64,000 nucleotides of DNA from Miltoncostaea sp050249835 (lineage in GTDB: Bacteria; Actinomycetota; Thermoleophilia; Miltoncostaeales; Miltoncostaeaceae). The stretch lies in assembly GCA_050249835.1 (NCBI GenBank), contig JBFWPT010000007.1, forward strand, positions 1-64,000, given 5' to 3'. Positions within the stretch are counted from its first letter, which is position 1. Every line of letters begins with the position of its first letter. The notes below the pieces were generated by a model. It searched no databases and was not told where the DNA came from. It saw nothing but the letters and a program-made list of their open reading frames with translations. The position numbers were made by a program, and so were the translations under genes. Shown one piece after another: positions 7,614-16,092 of the stretch.

Positions 7614-8554
7614 CAGTCCACCGGGAGGTCGGTGGTCCGCGCGTAGCGCCCGGTGCGCGCGAACCGCAGTTGCAGGACGATGTCGTTGAGCAGCGTCGAG
7701 GCCCCGAAGCGGAAGCGGTCCGGGGTGAGCCAGTCCGTGCCGAGCGTCTCCGCCACCAGGGCCAGGTAGCCGAGCGCCTGCTTGGAGGTGCGGATGCCGC
7801 CCGCCAGCTTGAGGCCCACCTCGGTGCCCGTGGCCTCGGCGTAGTCGCGGATCGCCTCGGACATGCAGAGCGCCACGCCCGGGGTGGCCGACGAGGGCAG
7901 CTTGCCCGTGGAGGTCTTGATGACGTCGGATCCGGCGGCCATCGCGATCATCGAGGCGCGCCGCACCATCTCGTAGGAGCCGAGCTCCCCGGTCTCCAGG
8001 ATCGTCTTGAGGTGGGCGTCGCCGCAGGCCTCCTTGGCGGCCGCCACCTCGTCGTGCACCTCGCCCAGCCGCCCGGCGAGCAGGGCGCCGCGGTTGAGGA
8101 CGATGTCGATCTCGTCGGCGCCGTCGGCGACCGCCAGCCGGATCTCCTCCAGCCGCTCGGCCAGGGGGCTCTGCCCCGACGGGAACGCGCCGGCGACCGA
8201 GGCGATGTGCACCCCGGTGCCGTCGAGCGCCTCGCGCGCCACCGGCACGAGCGCCGGGTAGACGCAGACCGCGGCGACGGGCGCGAGCGACGGGTCGTCG
8301 GGATCCGGGCGCAGGGCCCGGGCGCACATGGCCCGCACCTTGCCCGGGGTGTCGGCCCCCTCCAGCGTGGTCAGGTCGATGCAGCGCACCGCCAGCTCCA
8401 GGCCGGCGCGCTTGCTCTCGCGCTTGATGGACCGCGACATGAGGCGGGCCGCGCGCTCCTCCAGCGCCAGGGCGTCGACGGCCCCCACCCGGACGGGGTG
8501 CGCTCCGGCGCCGTCGAGGACGGTGCCGCGTGCGTCGCGGCGGAGGGTCGTCAC
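7613..8554 (-). CDS. deoC: Deoxyribose-phosphate aldolase
   Basis: Class I aldolase splitting 2-deoxyribose-5-phosphate to glyceraldehyde-3-phosphate and acetaldehyde. The 313 residues include DLTTLEGADTPGKV, VAAVCVYPALV, the LKTILETGEL segment with a conserved Lys, and Schiff-base Lys in SDVIKTSTGKLP; GLKLAGGIRT follows. It is longer at the N-terminus than the ~220-residue enterobacterial form, as is usual for the longer subfamily. Starts at GTG 8554, 31 bases after the mutase stop; the ALDH start overlaps its stop. Confidence 0.93.
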   Translation of the reverse strand: MTTLRRDARGTVLDGAGAHPVRVGAVDALALEERAARLMSRSIKRESKRAGLELAVRCIDLTTLEGADTPGKVRAMCARALRPDPDDPSLAPVAAVCVYPALVPVAREALDGTGVHIASVAGAFPSGQSPLAERLEEIRLAVADGADEIDIVLNRGALLAGRLGEVHDEVAAAKEACGDAHLKTILETGELGSYEMVRRASMIAMAAGSDVIKTSTGKLPSSATPGVALCMSEAIRDYAEATGTEVGLKLAGGIRTSKQALGYLALVAETLGTDWLTPDRFRFGASTLLNDIVLQLRFARTGRYARTTDLPVD

Positions 8555-8585
8555 CCGTCGATCTTGGCACGACCGGGCCGCCGCG

Positions 8586-10250
8586 TCAGTCCAGGAGCAG
8601 GACCTCCAGCCCCGCGCGCACCGCCGACAGGCGCTCCCGGGCCCGCGCGCGGGCCCCGTCGAGGTCCCCGCCGGCCACCGGCTCGACCGCCTCGCAGTAG
8701 CACTTGAGCTTCGGCTCGGTGCCCGACGGGCGCACGACGACGCGCACCCCCCGGTCCAGGTCGAGACGCAGCACGTCGGCGGCCAGGCCCGTCGCCTCGC
8801 GCACCGCCAGCCCCCCGACCTCCGCGGGCGGCGCGGCGCTCAGGCGGCCCACGAGCTCCGCCCGCCGGGCCGCCCCGCCGGGGGACTCGTCGCGCAGGGA
8901 GAAGTTGTCGGTGACGTGGGCGCCGTGGCGGCGGTGCAGGTCGTCGAGCGCGTCGGGCAGGGTCCGCCCCCGGGCCGCGGCGGCGGACGCCATCGACGCG
9001 ACGGCCACCGCGGCGGAGAGCCCGTCCTTGTCGCGCACCTCGGGGCCGATCGCGTACCCGATCGCCTCCTCGTAGGCGAGCACCTGGGTGAGCTCCGGGT
9101 GCTCCATCGCCGGCCGCGAGAGCCACTTGAACCCGGTCAGCGTGCTGAAGTGGCGCGCCCCGTGGGCGGCCGCCACCGCCCCGAGCAGCGACGACGACAC
9201 CACGCTCGCCGCGGTCAGCCGCCCGGGCCCGGAGGTCACCTCGGCAAGGAGCCACTCCCCGAGCAGGGCGCCGGTCTCGTCGCCGGTGAGCTGGCGGACG
9301 GCGCCGTCCGGCCCGGGCACGAGCACCGCCACCCGGTCGGCGTCCGGGTCGAGCGCGAGGCCGAGGGCCGCGCCGGTCGCGCGCATCCGCGCGGCGAGCA
9401 TGTCCGTGGTGCCGGGCTCCTCCGGGTTGGGGAACGGCACCGTCGGGAAGGTGCCGTCCGGATCCTGCTGCTCCGCGACGGGGTGGACGTCGGCGTGGCC
9501 GGCCGCCGCGAGCAGGCGCGCGAGCGGTTCCCCCCCGACGCCGTGCATGGCCGTCGTGGCGATCCGGATCGGCGCCGCGGGCGGAGGGAACCGCGCCAGG
9601 GTGGCCGCGGCGTAGGCGTCGACGACCTCGCTACCCAGCGGCACGACCGTCGCCGGTGTCACGCCATCGGGCACCACCACGCCGTCGGCGGCGACGGCGT
9701 CGATCGCGGCGGCCACCTGCCCGTCGACCGGCGGCACGATCTGGGCGCCGTCGCCCATGTAGAGCTTGAGGCCGTTGTCGCGGGCCGGGTTGTGGCTCGC
9801 CGTCACCACGATCCCGGCCGCGGCGCCCAGGTGGCGGATGGCGAACACCCCCACCGGCGTCGGCAGCGGCCGGTCGCCCAGGTGGACGGGCAGCCCGTGC
9901 GCCGTGAGCACCTCGGCGCAGTCCGCGGCGAAGGCGGCGCTGTTGCGGCGGGCGTCGTGGGCGACCACCACGCCGCGCGTCGTGGCCTCCGGCACGGCCG
10001 CCACCAGGTGGCGCGCGATGCCGGCGGCCGACTCGCGCACGACCGCCCGGTTCATCCGCGCCGGTCCGCCGCCCATCTCCCCGCGCAGGCCGGCGGTGCC
10101 GAACGCGAGCCGGCCGGCGAACCGCGCCTCCAGCTCCCCCGTGTCGCCGGCCTCCAGCAGCGCGGCCAGCTCGCGGCGGGTGTCCGGGTCGGGGTCCCGG
10201 GCGACCCAGGCCTCCACCCGCGCCCGCAGCTCCGGGGGCGGCGCGGGCAT
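8586..10250 (-). CDS. Phospho-sugar mutase, PGM2-like (probable phosphopentomutase)
   Basis: Alpha-D-phosphohexomutase fold, 554 residues. N-terminal FGTAGLRGEMGGGPARMN marks the PGM2-like subfamily. Phosphoserine loop TASHNPARDNGLKLY, metal loop DPDADRVAV, sugar loop YEEAIGYAIG and phosphate-binding RPSGTEPKLKCYCE are intact. Between PNP and DeoC the logical reaction is (deoxy)ribose-1-phosphate to the 5-phosphate, an activity known for PGM2-type enzymes (inference from context; glucose- or mannose-phosphate mutase is possible). The ATG at 10250 overlaps the PNP stop (TGATG). Confidence 0.87.
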   Translation of the reverse strand: MPAPPPELRARVEAWVARDPDPDTRRELAALLEAGDTGELEARFAGRLAFGTAGLRGEMGGGPARMNRAVVRESAAGIARHLVAAVPEATTRGVVVAHDARRNSAAFAADCAEVLTAHGLPVHLGDRPLPTPVGVFAIRHLGAAAGIVVTASHNPARDNGLKLYMGDGAQIVPPVDGQVAAAIDAVAADGVVVPDGVTPATVVPLGSEVVDAYAAATLARFPPPAAPIRIATTAMHGVGGEPLARLLAAAGHADVHPVAEQQDPDGTFPTVPFPNPEEPGTTDMLAARMRATGAALGLALDPDADRVAVLVPGPDGAVRQLTGDETGALLGEWLLAEVTSGPGRLTAASVVSSSLLGAVAAAHGARHFSTLTGFKWLSRPAMEHPELTQVLAYEEAIGYAIGPEVRDKDGLSAAVAVASMASAAAARGRTLPDALDDLHRRHGAHVTDNFSLRDESPGGAARRAELVGRLSAAPPAEVGGLAVREATGLAADVLRLDLDRGVRVVVRPSGTEPKLKCYCEAVEPVAGGDLDGARARARERLSAVRAGLEVLLLD

Positions 10251-11068
10251 CAGGCGGCGGCGACCACCGCGCGCAGCAGCTCCGCCAGGCGCGGCACGGA
10301 CGACTTGCCGGTGGCGAGCACGTCCCCGTGGTCGAGCGCCTCGGCCGACATGCCGGCCGCGAGGTTCGTCACGAGCGACACGCCGGCCACCTCGGCGCCC
10401 AGGTGCCGCGCCGCGATGGCCTCGAGGACGGTCGACATGCCCACGAGGTCCGCGCCCAGGCCGCGCAGCATCCGGATCTCGGCGGGCGTCTCGTAGGACC
10501 CGCCGAGCATCCCGGCGTAGACCCCCTCGGCGATGCCGGGCACGGCGTCGGCGGCGGCGGCGCGCAGGCGGGGGCTGTAGAGGTCCGTCAGGTCGGAGAA
10601 CCGCCCCGGCATGTCCGCCGGCGGGTCGGCGCCGGTCATCGGGTTCGCGCCGGTCAGGTTGAGCTGGTCGCTGATGAGCACGGGCGTGCCCGGGCCGTTG
10701 GCGGCGACGAGGGAGCCGGCGGCGTTGGTCAGCACCACGACGGAGCACCCGGACAGGACCGCCGCGCGCACCCCGTGCACCACCGTCGCCACGGGGTGCT
10801 CCTCGTAGAGGTGGGCCCGGCCCGCCATCACGAGCAGCGGCACGCCGCCGGCGTCGACCGAGTGGGCCATCCCCGAGTGGCCCTGCACGCGCGGCGCGGG
10901 GAAGCCCGGCAGCTCCGGCATCGGGACCCCGCCGCGGACCTCTCCGAGCATGGGGACCACGTCGGCCCAGCCGGACCCGAGCACGAGCGCGACCCGGTGC
11001 GCGCCGAGCCGGTCGCGGATGGCATCGCCGGCCTCGCGGGCCGCGGTGTACGGATCGGGGCTCGTCAT
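10250..11068 (-). CDS. Purine-nucleoside phosphorylase
   Basis: Trimeric-type PNP of 272 residues: phosphorolysis of inosine/guanosine and deoxy forms to base plus (deoxy)ribose-1-phosphate. Visible are LVLGSGWADV, the phosphate-site QGHSGMAH, GRAHLYEEH, VVLTNAAGSL, the base/sugar-site GGSYETPAEIRMLR and VGMSTVLEAIAA. First gene of a seven-gene chain that handles all downstream steps. The ATG at 11068 follows CATAGT by 7 bases with no ribosome site, and its upstream region is shared with divergent NDH-2 (58 bases between start codons). Confidence 0.92.
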   Translation of the reverse strand: MTSPDPYTAAREAGDAIRDRLGAHRVALVLGSGWADVVPMLGEVRGGVPMPELPGFPAPRVQGHSGMAHSVDAGGVPLLVMAGRAHLYEEHPVATVVHGVRAAVLSGCSVVVLTNAAGSLVAANGPGTPVLISDQLNLTGANPMTGADPPADMPGRFSDLTDLYSPRLRAAAADAVPGIAEGVYAGMLGGSYETPAEIRMLRGLGADLVGMSTVLEAIAARHLGAEVAGVSLVTNLAAGMSAEALDHGDVLATGKSSVPRLAELLRAVVAAA

Positions 11069-11075
11069 GGTCGCA

Positions 11076-11120
11076 ACTATGGCAGCGGCGGCGGCTGCGG
11101 AGCGGGCCCGGTGCTATACC
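11076..11120. promoter_or_regulatory. Divergent pair of -10-like boxes for PNP (minus) and NDH-2 (plus)
   Basis: Within the 58 bases between the two start codons, CATAGT (11076-11081, minus strand) ends 7 bases before the PNP ATG, and TATACC (11115-11120, plus strand) ends 6 bases before the NDH-2 GTG. Both would give leaderless mRNAs, and the two promoters would share one upstream region, so one bound protein could affect both. Confidence 0.45.
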
Positions 11121-11126
11121 CGGAGG

Positions 11127-12494
11127 GTGGACGCGGAGCGCGCACATCGCATCGTCGTGGTCGGCGGGGGGTTCGGCGGCCTCCAGGCCGTGGAGCACCT
11201 GAAGAGGGCGCCGGCGGTCATCACGCTGATCGACCGGCGCAACTTCCACCTGTTCCAGCCGCTGCTGTACCAGGTGGCCACCGGCGCGCTGTCGCCGGGC
11301 GAGATCGCGTCGCCGCTGCGCGGCGTGCTGAAGCGGCACAAGAACGCGACGGTGATGCTGGCCGAGGCGGAGGGCTTCGACCTTGACCGCCGCGTCGTCC
11401 GGACGCGGGCCGTCGGCGGGGGCCGCGAGGGCGACGTGCCCTACGACACCCTCATCGTCGCGGCCGGCGCGCGGCACTCGTACTTCGGCAACGACGAGTG
11501 GGCCGAGCACGCGCCCGGCCTCAAGTCGCTCGAGGACGCCCTCGAGCTGCGGCGCCGCATCCTCACCGCCTTCGAGGCGGCCGAGGTGGAGCCGGACGAG
11601 CAGATCCAGCGCGCCCTGCTCACGTTCGTCGTGGTGGGCGCCGGGCCGACCGGGGTGGAGCTCGCCGGCCAGATCGCGGAGATCGCCCGCGACACGGTGC
11701 GCCGCGACTTCCGGCACATCGACCCGACGACCGCGCGCATCGTGCTGGTCGAGGGCCTCGACCGCGTGCTCGCCGCCTTCCCGGAGGACCTGTCCCGCAA
11801 GGCCGAGAAGCAGCTCGGCCACCTGAACGTCACGGTGATGGACAACCGGCTGGTGACGGACGTCGACCAGGACGGCGTCACGCTCACGCCGGCCGGTGGC
11901 GGGGAGCCGGAGCACCTGCCGGCGCGGACGATCGTGTGGGCCGCGGGCGTCTCCGCGTCGCCGCTCGCCACCGCGCTCGCCGAGGCGTGCGGCGCGGAGC
12001 TCGACAAGGCCGGCCGCCTGATGGTCGAGCCCGACCTGACGCTCCCGGGCCACCCTGAGGTGTTCGCCCTCGGCGACATGGTGCGCGTCTCGGACGGCGA
12101 GGGCGGCCAGATCCCCCTGCCGGGGGTGGCGCCCGCGGCGATGCAGCAGGGGCGGTACGCGGCGAAGGTCATCCGGGCGCGCCTGGAGGGCGGCACCCCG
12201 CCCGATCCGTTCCGCTACGTGGACAAGGGCAACCTGGCGACGATCGGCCGCCGGAAGGCCGTCGGCGAGATCCGGGGCGTGAAGCTCTCGGGGACGCTCG
12301 CCTGGCTCGGCTGGCTGTTCATCCACCTCTTCTACCTGACCGGCCTCCAGAACCGGCTGCTGGTCTTCATCCGCTGGACCGTGTCGTTCATGACGCACGG
12401 CCGCGGCGCCCGCCTCATCACCGGCGGCGCCGAGGACCCGGTGGCCTCGCCCGCGTCGGGCGAGCCGGACCCCCGGCCCCAGCAACCGGCCTAG
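11127..12494 (+). CDS. ndh: Type II NADH:quinone oxidoreductase (NDH-2)
   Basis: Single-subunit FAD enzyme passing electrons from NADH to quinone at the cytoplasmic membrane face without proton pumping. FAD site VVVGGGFGGLQAVEHL is at the N-terminus, NADH site FVVVGAGPTGVELAGQI near residue 170, quinone-site/FAD motif FALGDM near residue 313, and a C-terminal membrane anchor region WLGWLFIHLFYLTGLQNR. Length of 455 residues is typical. GTG 11127 is chosen because it is preceded by TATACC at the leaderless spacing; upstream codons in frame do not look like protein. Confidence 0.93.
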   Translation: MDAERAHRIVVVGGGFGGLQAVEHLKRAPAVITLIDRRNFHLFQPLLYQVATGALSPGEIASPLRGVLKRHKNATVMLAEAEGFDLDRRVVRTRAVGGGREGDVPYDTLIVAAGARHSYFGNDEWAEHAPGLKSLEDALELRRRILTAFEAAEVEPDEQIQRALLTFVVVGAGPTGVELAGQIAEIARDTVRRDFRHIDPTTARIVLVEGLDRVLAAFPEDLSRKAEKQLGHLNVTVMDNRLVTDVDQDGVTLTPAGGGEPEHLPARTIVWAAGVSASPLATALAEACGAELDKAGRLMVEPDLTLPGHPEVFALGDMVRVSDGEGGQIPLPGVAPAAMQQGRYAAKVIRARLEGGTPPDPFRYVDKGNLATIGRRKAVGEIRGVKLSGTLAWLGWLFIHLFYLTGLQNRLLVFIRWTVSFMTHGRGARLITGGAEDPVASPASGEPDPRPQQPA

Positions 12495-12670
12495 CGGGCC
12501 CCGGGCGGCAGGGGCCGCCCGCGTTCCCGCCGCGTCGCGCGCGGCGGCGTGCTGGCCCGCGATGCGCCCTGCAGCGGGGTGGGCGGCGGCGCGCCCTGCG
12601 CCCGCGCCCGGCGGTGGATCTCCCCGGCCGGCGCGTCCCGGCGGGTGTCGTCGCGGCGTCGCTCGGTCAT
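12491..12670 (-). CDS. Small Arg-rich hypothetical protein
   Basis: Fifty-nine codons beginning MTERRRDDTRRDAPAGEIHR, with a strong ribosome binding site (GGGAGGG, 3 bases before the ATG). Rich in Arg and Pro with no recognisable domain and probably disordered. It is convergent with NDH-2 and their stop codons overlap at CTAG. The good binding site is the only support; composition alone could explain the open frame. Confidence 0.35.
   Translation of the reverse strand: MTERRRDDTRRDAPAGEIHRRARAQGAPPPTPLQGASRASTPPRATRRERGRPLPPGAR
12503..12520 (+). terminator. Hairpin after NDH-2
   Basis: GGGCGGC, loop AGGG and GCCGCCC form a perfect 7-bp stem 9 bases after the NDH-2 stop. No T-run follows. 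It lies inside the small minus-strand reading frame. Confidence 0.45.
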
Positions 12671-12731
12671 GGTCCCTCCCGGCGTCGTGTGCGGCGTCAC
12701 CCCCGGGGCTACCCGGCCGGGCGGGAACCAA

Positions 12732-13520
12732 TCATCGGTGGCGCACCCCCGACAGGGTCATCTCGGTGATCCGGCGGGGGGCCTCGGTGAGCATCGCGAA
12801 CGTGGTGGCGCGCCGCGGGAGGCGGACATGGCGGCGGTCCCGCTGGACGGCCTCCACCGTGGCGCGGCTGAGCCGCTCCGGCGTCGTGTCCCTGAGGAGG
12901 CCGAGCCGGTTGAACCGCCGGAAGGACGCCGCCGTCGGCTCGTAGGCGATGAGCGAGTCCTTCATGTCGGTCGGCACGAGCCCCACCTCGACGACGGTGG
13001 TGCCGATGGGCAGCCCCCGCAGGTCGGCCCGCAGGCCGGCGGTGAAGTGGGTGACCTCGGCCTTGCAGGCGGAGTAGGCGACGAGCCCGGGGAAGACGGC
13101 GACGCCGGCGAGGGAGGCGACGTTCACGATGTGCCCGCGCCCCCGCTCCACCATCCCCGGCAGCGCCTGCCGCGTCAGCTCCATCACCGCGAGCAGGTCG
13201 AGGGCGACGAGGCGCTCCAGGTCGTCCGCGCCGAGGTCCGTGAACGCGCCGGTGAGGTCGATGCCCGCGTTGTTGACGAGCACGTCGACCGGGCCGGCCT
13301 CCTCCTCGACCCGGGCGATCAGCCCGCGGAGCGCCTCGCGGTCGAGGAGGTCGGCCGCCACGGCCGTCCCGCCGATCTCGCCCGCGATCGCGCCGATCGC
13401 GGCGGCGTCGCGGGCGACGCAGGTGACCTTGGCGCCGGCAGCGGCGAAGTCACGCGCGAACGCCTCGCCGATGCCCCGTGACGCCCCCGTCACGAGCACG
13501 TGCGCGCCGTCCAGGTCCAT
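12732..13520 (-). CDS. Short-chain dehydrogenase/reductase (classical SDR)
   Basis: Rossmann-fold NAD(P)-dependent oxidoreductase of 262 residues: TGASRGIGEAFAR cofactor loop at residues 10-22, NNAG at about 87, catalytic Ser in NVASLAG, and YSACK. The C-terminus is longer than the core fold and resembles SDRs annotated as acting on lipids or xenobiotics (VEVGLVPTDM). The ATG at 13520 is preceded by a GGGAGGGG ribosome site. Substrate unknown; flanked by an MFS protein read in the same direction. Confidence 0.88.
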   Translation of the reverse strand: MDLDGAHVLVTGASRGIGEAFARDFAAAGAKVTCVARDAAAIGAIAGEIGGTAVAADLLDREALRGLIARVEEEAGPVDVLVNNAGIDLTGAFTDLGADDLERLVALDLLAVMELTRQALPGMVERGRGHIVNVASLAGVAVFPGLVAYSACKAEVTHFTAGLRADLRGLPIGTTVVEVGLVPTDMKDSLIAYEPTAASFRRFNRLGLLRDTTPERLSRATVEAVQRDRRHVRLPRRATTFAMLTEAPRRITEMTLSGVRHR

Positions 13521-13562
13521 GTCCCCTCCCCCGCCGAGTGCCGGTGAAGGGGATCATGCCCG

Positions 13563-14795
13563 TCAGGCTCTGCTGGGGCGCCAGAGCCGCCCGGTGGCGG
13601 CGGTGCGGCCGGCCGCGGCGGCCGCGCCGGCGAGCGCGACGCCGGCGATGGCGAGGTGGGTGGCGGCGAGGCCGACGGCCAGGGCGAGGGTCGCGCCCGC
13701 GGCCGCGCCGAGGGAGGTCGCGATCGCCCAGGCGGCCCCCGAGGCCAGGCCGACGGCCGGGGCGAGGTCGTGGTCGGCGGCGATCCGCAGCGCCCGGGTG
13801 ACCAGGATCCCGAGGAACGCCGCGGCGGCGAGGGCGAGGGCGTAGGCGGCGGCCGACATGGCGGTGCCGGAGGCGAGGAAGGCGACGAGCGCCGCGGCCG
13901 CCTGCACCGAGAGGGCCATCGCCAGGATCGCGCCGTGGCGGGCGCGCTCGGCGAGCCGGGCGACGAGGGGGCGGCCGAGGCGCATGGCGACGAACCCCGC
14001 GATAAGGGCGGGGACGAGCGCGCCGCGCAGGCCGACGCCCTCGTGGAGCCAGACGATCAGCACCGCGGCCTGGGCCGCGCCGACGGCCGCGCTCAGGGCC
14101 CCCGCCAGCACGACCCGCCGCAGCAGGGGCTCGCCGGCGACGAGCGCGACGGCGCGCCGCAGCGCCGGCCCGAGGCGCGGGCCGCCCTCCATCCGCAGGT
14201 CGAGGTCCGGGTGGTGGCGTGCGGCGACCACGGCACCGGCGGCGGCGAGGACCGCCCCGAGCGCGATCGCCCCGTGCGGGCCGGCGAGCAGGCCGACGCC
14301 GAGCGCCCCGGCGACGCCGAGCGCCGAGCCCGCGCCGAACGAGCGCGTCAGGCCGTGCGCCGCCTGCCCGCGCCGGGCGGGGTCGACCAGGTGGTGCAGG
14401 ACGTCGGCGGTCGCGGCGTCGAAGACGGCCCGCGAGGCGCCCATGACGGCCGCGCACACGACGATCGCGCCCACGCCGAGGGCGCCCGCGGTGAGGTCGC
14501 CGGCGATCAGCGCCGCCGCGGCCACGGCCGGCGCGCCCCAGAGCAGCGTGCGCCGGAGGGCCCGCGGCGCGAGCCACGCGGCCAGCGGCGCGGCGACGGC
14601 GAGGGGGGCGACCCCGGCGATGATGACCGCCGCCGCGCCTGCCGGTCCCCCGCCGAGCACGGCCGCGAGCCAGACGGCCCCGATCGACCCCGCCGCGATC
14701 GCGGCGGCCACGAGGCGCTGCACCCGCCAGAGGCGCGCGCGCTCGCGCGCCGGGTCGGCGGGGCCGTGGGTGCGGTGTGTGACGAATCGGTCCAT
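13563..14795 (-). CDS. MFS-type membrane transporter
   Basis: A 410-residue, very Ala-rich polytopic protein with about 12 hydrophobic segments and a central cytoplasmic loop (HHPDLDLRMEGGPRLGPALR). The internal ...DPARRGQAAHG... loop after helix 4 resembles enterobactin-exporter-like MFS proteins, where new gene pairs move from loop 2-3 (inference). No substrate can be named. It lies 42 bases upstream of the SDR gene on the same strand, so the two may be cotranscribed. Confidence 0.75.
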   Translation of the reverse strand: MDRFVTHRTHGPADPARERARLWRVQRLVAAAIAAGSIGAVWLAAVLGGGPAGAAAVIIAGVAPLAVAAPLAAWLAPRALRRTLLWGAPAVAAAALIAGDLTAGALGVGAIVVCAAVMGASRAVFDAATADVLHHLVDPARRGQAAHGLTRSFGAGSALGVAGALGVGLLAGPHGAIALGAVLAAAGAVVAARHHPDLDLRMEGGPRLGPALRRAVALVAGEPLLRRVVLAGALSAAVGAAQAAVLIVWLHEGVGLRGALVPALIAGFVAMRLGRPLVARLAERARHGAILAMALSVQAAAALVAFLASGTAMSAAAYALALAAAAFLGILVTRALRIAADHDLAPAVGLASGAAWAIATSLGAAAGATLALAVGLAATHLAIAGVALAGAAAAAGRTAATGRLWRPSRA

Positions 14796-14894
14796 GACGT
14801 GACGAGGCCGGCGCCCCAGGTGCGGGGTGCGCCGGCCAGTCGTCCAAGGGTAGGCGTCCTCCGCCGCGGGCGCCCTCGTCCCGGGTCCGGCGCG

Positions 14895-14900
14895 TAACCT
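14895..14900 (+). promoter_or_regulatory. -10-like TAACCT for leaderless hydrolase gene
   Basis: TAACCT ends 6 bases before the ATG at 14907 (GGGGGC between), matching the leaderless spacing repeated through the window. Confidence 0.4.
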
Positions 14901-14906
14901 GGGGGC

Positions 14907-15785
14907 ATGAGCACGCGGAGGATCGACGTCGGCGAGGTGCGCCTCGCCATCACCGAGGAGGGGGACCCCTCGGGGGAGCCCGTCGTCCTGCTCCACGGGT
15001 TCCCGGAGCTCGGGTACTCGTGGCGGCACCAGCTCCCCGCGCTCGCGGCGGCCGGGTACCACGCCGTCGCCCCGGACCTGCGCGGCTACGGGGGCTCGGA
15101 CCGCCCGGCGGGGGTCGACGACTACGCCGCGCCGAAGCTGCTGGGCGACGTCATCGGCCTCATCGGGGCGCTCGGCCACGACAGCGTCCACGTGGTCGGG
15201 CACGACTGGGGCGGCGGCCTCGCGTGGGCGCTCGCCGGCAACCGGCCGGAGCTGGTCCGCTCGCTGACGATCCTCAACGCCCCCGTCGCCCAGGTGTCGG
15301 CGCGGCTGCGCCGCGAGGACCCCGCCCAGCGCGCCAAGAGCTGGTACATGCTCCTCTTCCAGTTCCCGGGGGTCGCCGAGGCGTTCCTCTCCCAGGACGA
15401 CTTCGCCAACCTGCGCGCCTTCGTGTTCGACACGGCCGCGCCGGAGGCGTTCCCGGAGGAGGACCGCGCCCACTTCGTCGCGGCGCTGTCCAAGGACGGC
15501 GCGCTCACCGCCGCGCTCAACTGGTACCGGGCGAACATGCCCCCGGCCGCCTGGCTGCGCGACCCTCCGGACCCGCCCGCGGTGACCGTGCCGACGATGA
15601 TCCTGTGGGGCGAGGCCGACGCCTACATGGACCCGGTGCTGCTGGAGCGCTCCGCGCACACGGTGACCGGGCCCCTGCGGGTCGAGCGCCTGCCCGGCGT
15701 CTCCCACTGGGTGCAGCAGGAGGTCCCCGACCGGGTGAACTCCCTCCTCATCGACTTCCTCGGGAGCCTCCGGGGAGCGTCCTAA
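14907..15785 (+). CDS. Alpha/beta hydrolase, epoxide-hydrolase/haloalkane-dehalogenase-like
   Basis: A 292-residue alpha/beta hydrolase. Oxyanion motif LLHGFPELGYSWRHQ, the nucleophile elbow VVGHDWGGGLAWAL with Asp as nucleophile (HDWGG is typical of epoxide hydrolases), a mobile cap with the Tyr-bearing NWYRAN segment, acid in ILWGEADAYM and His in GVSHWVQQE. Soluble, no signal peptide. Physiological substrate unknown; Asp rather than Ser at the nucleophile excludes an ordinary esterase. Confidence 0.87.
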   Translation: MSTRRIDVGEVRLAITEEGDPSGEPVVLLHGFPELGYSWRHQLPALAAAGYHAVAPDLRGYGGSDRPAGVDDYAAPKLLGDVIGLIGALGHDSVHVVGHDWGGGLAWALAGNRPELVRSLTILNAPVAQVSARLRREDPAQRAKSWYMLLFQFPGVAEAFLSQDDFANLRAFVFDTAAPEAFPEEDRAHFVAALSKDGALTAALNWYRANMPPAAWLRDPPDPPAVTVPTMILWGEADAYMDPVLLERSAHTVTGPLRVERLPGVSHWVQQEVPDRVNSLLIDFLGSLRGAS

Positions 15786-15870
15786 CAATTCTCGAACAAT
15801 TCGCCCGTGATGGCGGGCGGGTCCCCGCGTTGTCGGAGGTGAGAGGTCCGACGACGGCGGGAGGCACGGG

Positions 15871-16092
15871 ATGTGGGACGAGGGGCAGCGCGGGTGGCCG
15901 GACGACGCTCCGGGCGTGCCCGAGGCGCGGCGCAAGATCCACAACCTGCTGGCGGGGGACTTCCTGCTCTACGAGGTGACCGCGGACCGCGAGCTGCACG
16001 TCCTGCGGTTCCCGCGGCGGCTCACCGCCGTCGAAGGGAACGGCGGTCGAGTTTCCCGGAGGGCAGCCGGGGGAGCTCCGGAAGCAGCGTGA
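15871..16092 (+). CDS. Small hypothetical protein
   Basis: Seventy-three codons starting MWDEGQRGWPDDAPGVPEAR and continuing KIHNLLAGDFLLYEVTADRE, which reads like real protein, then ending in a low-complexity tail over the 3' end of the fusion gene on the other strand (71-base overlap). GGGAGG 6 bases upstream of the ATG supports translation. No family recognised. Confidence 0.45.
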   Translation: MWDEGQRGWPDDAPGVPEARRKIHNLLAGDFLLYEVTADRELHVLRFPRRLTAVEGNGGRVSRRAAGGAPEAA

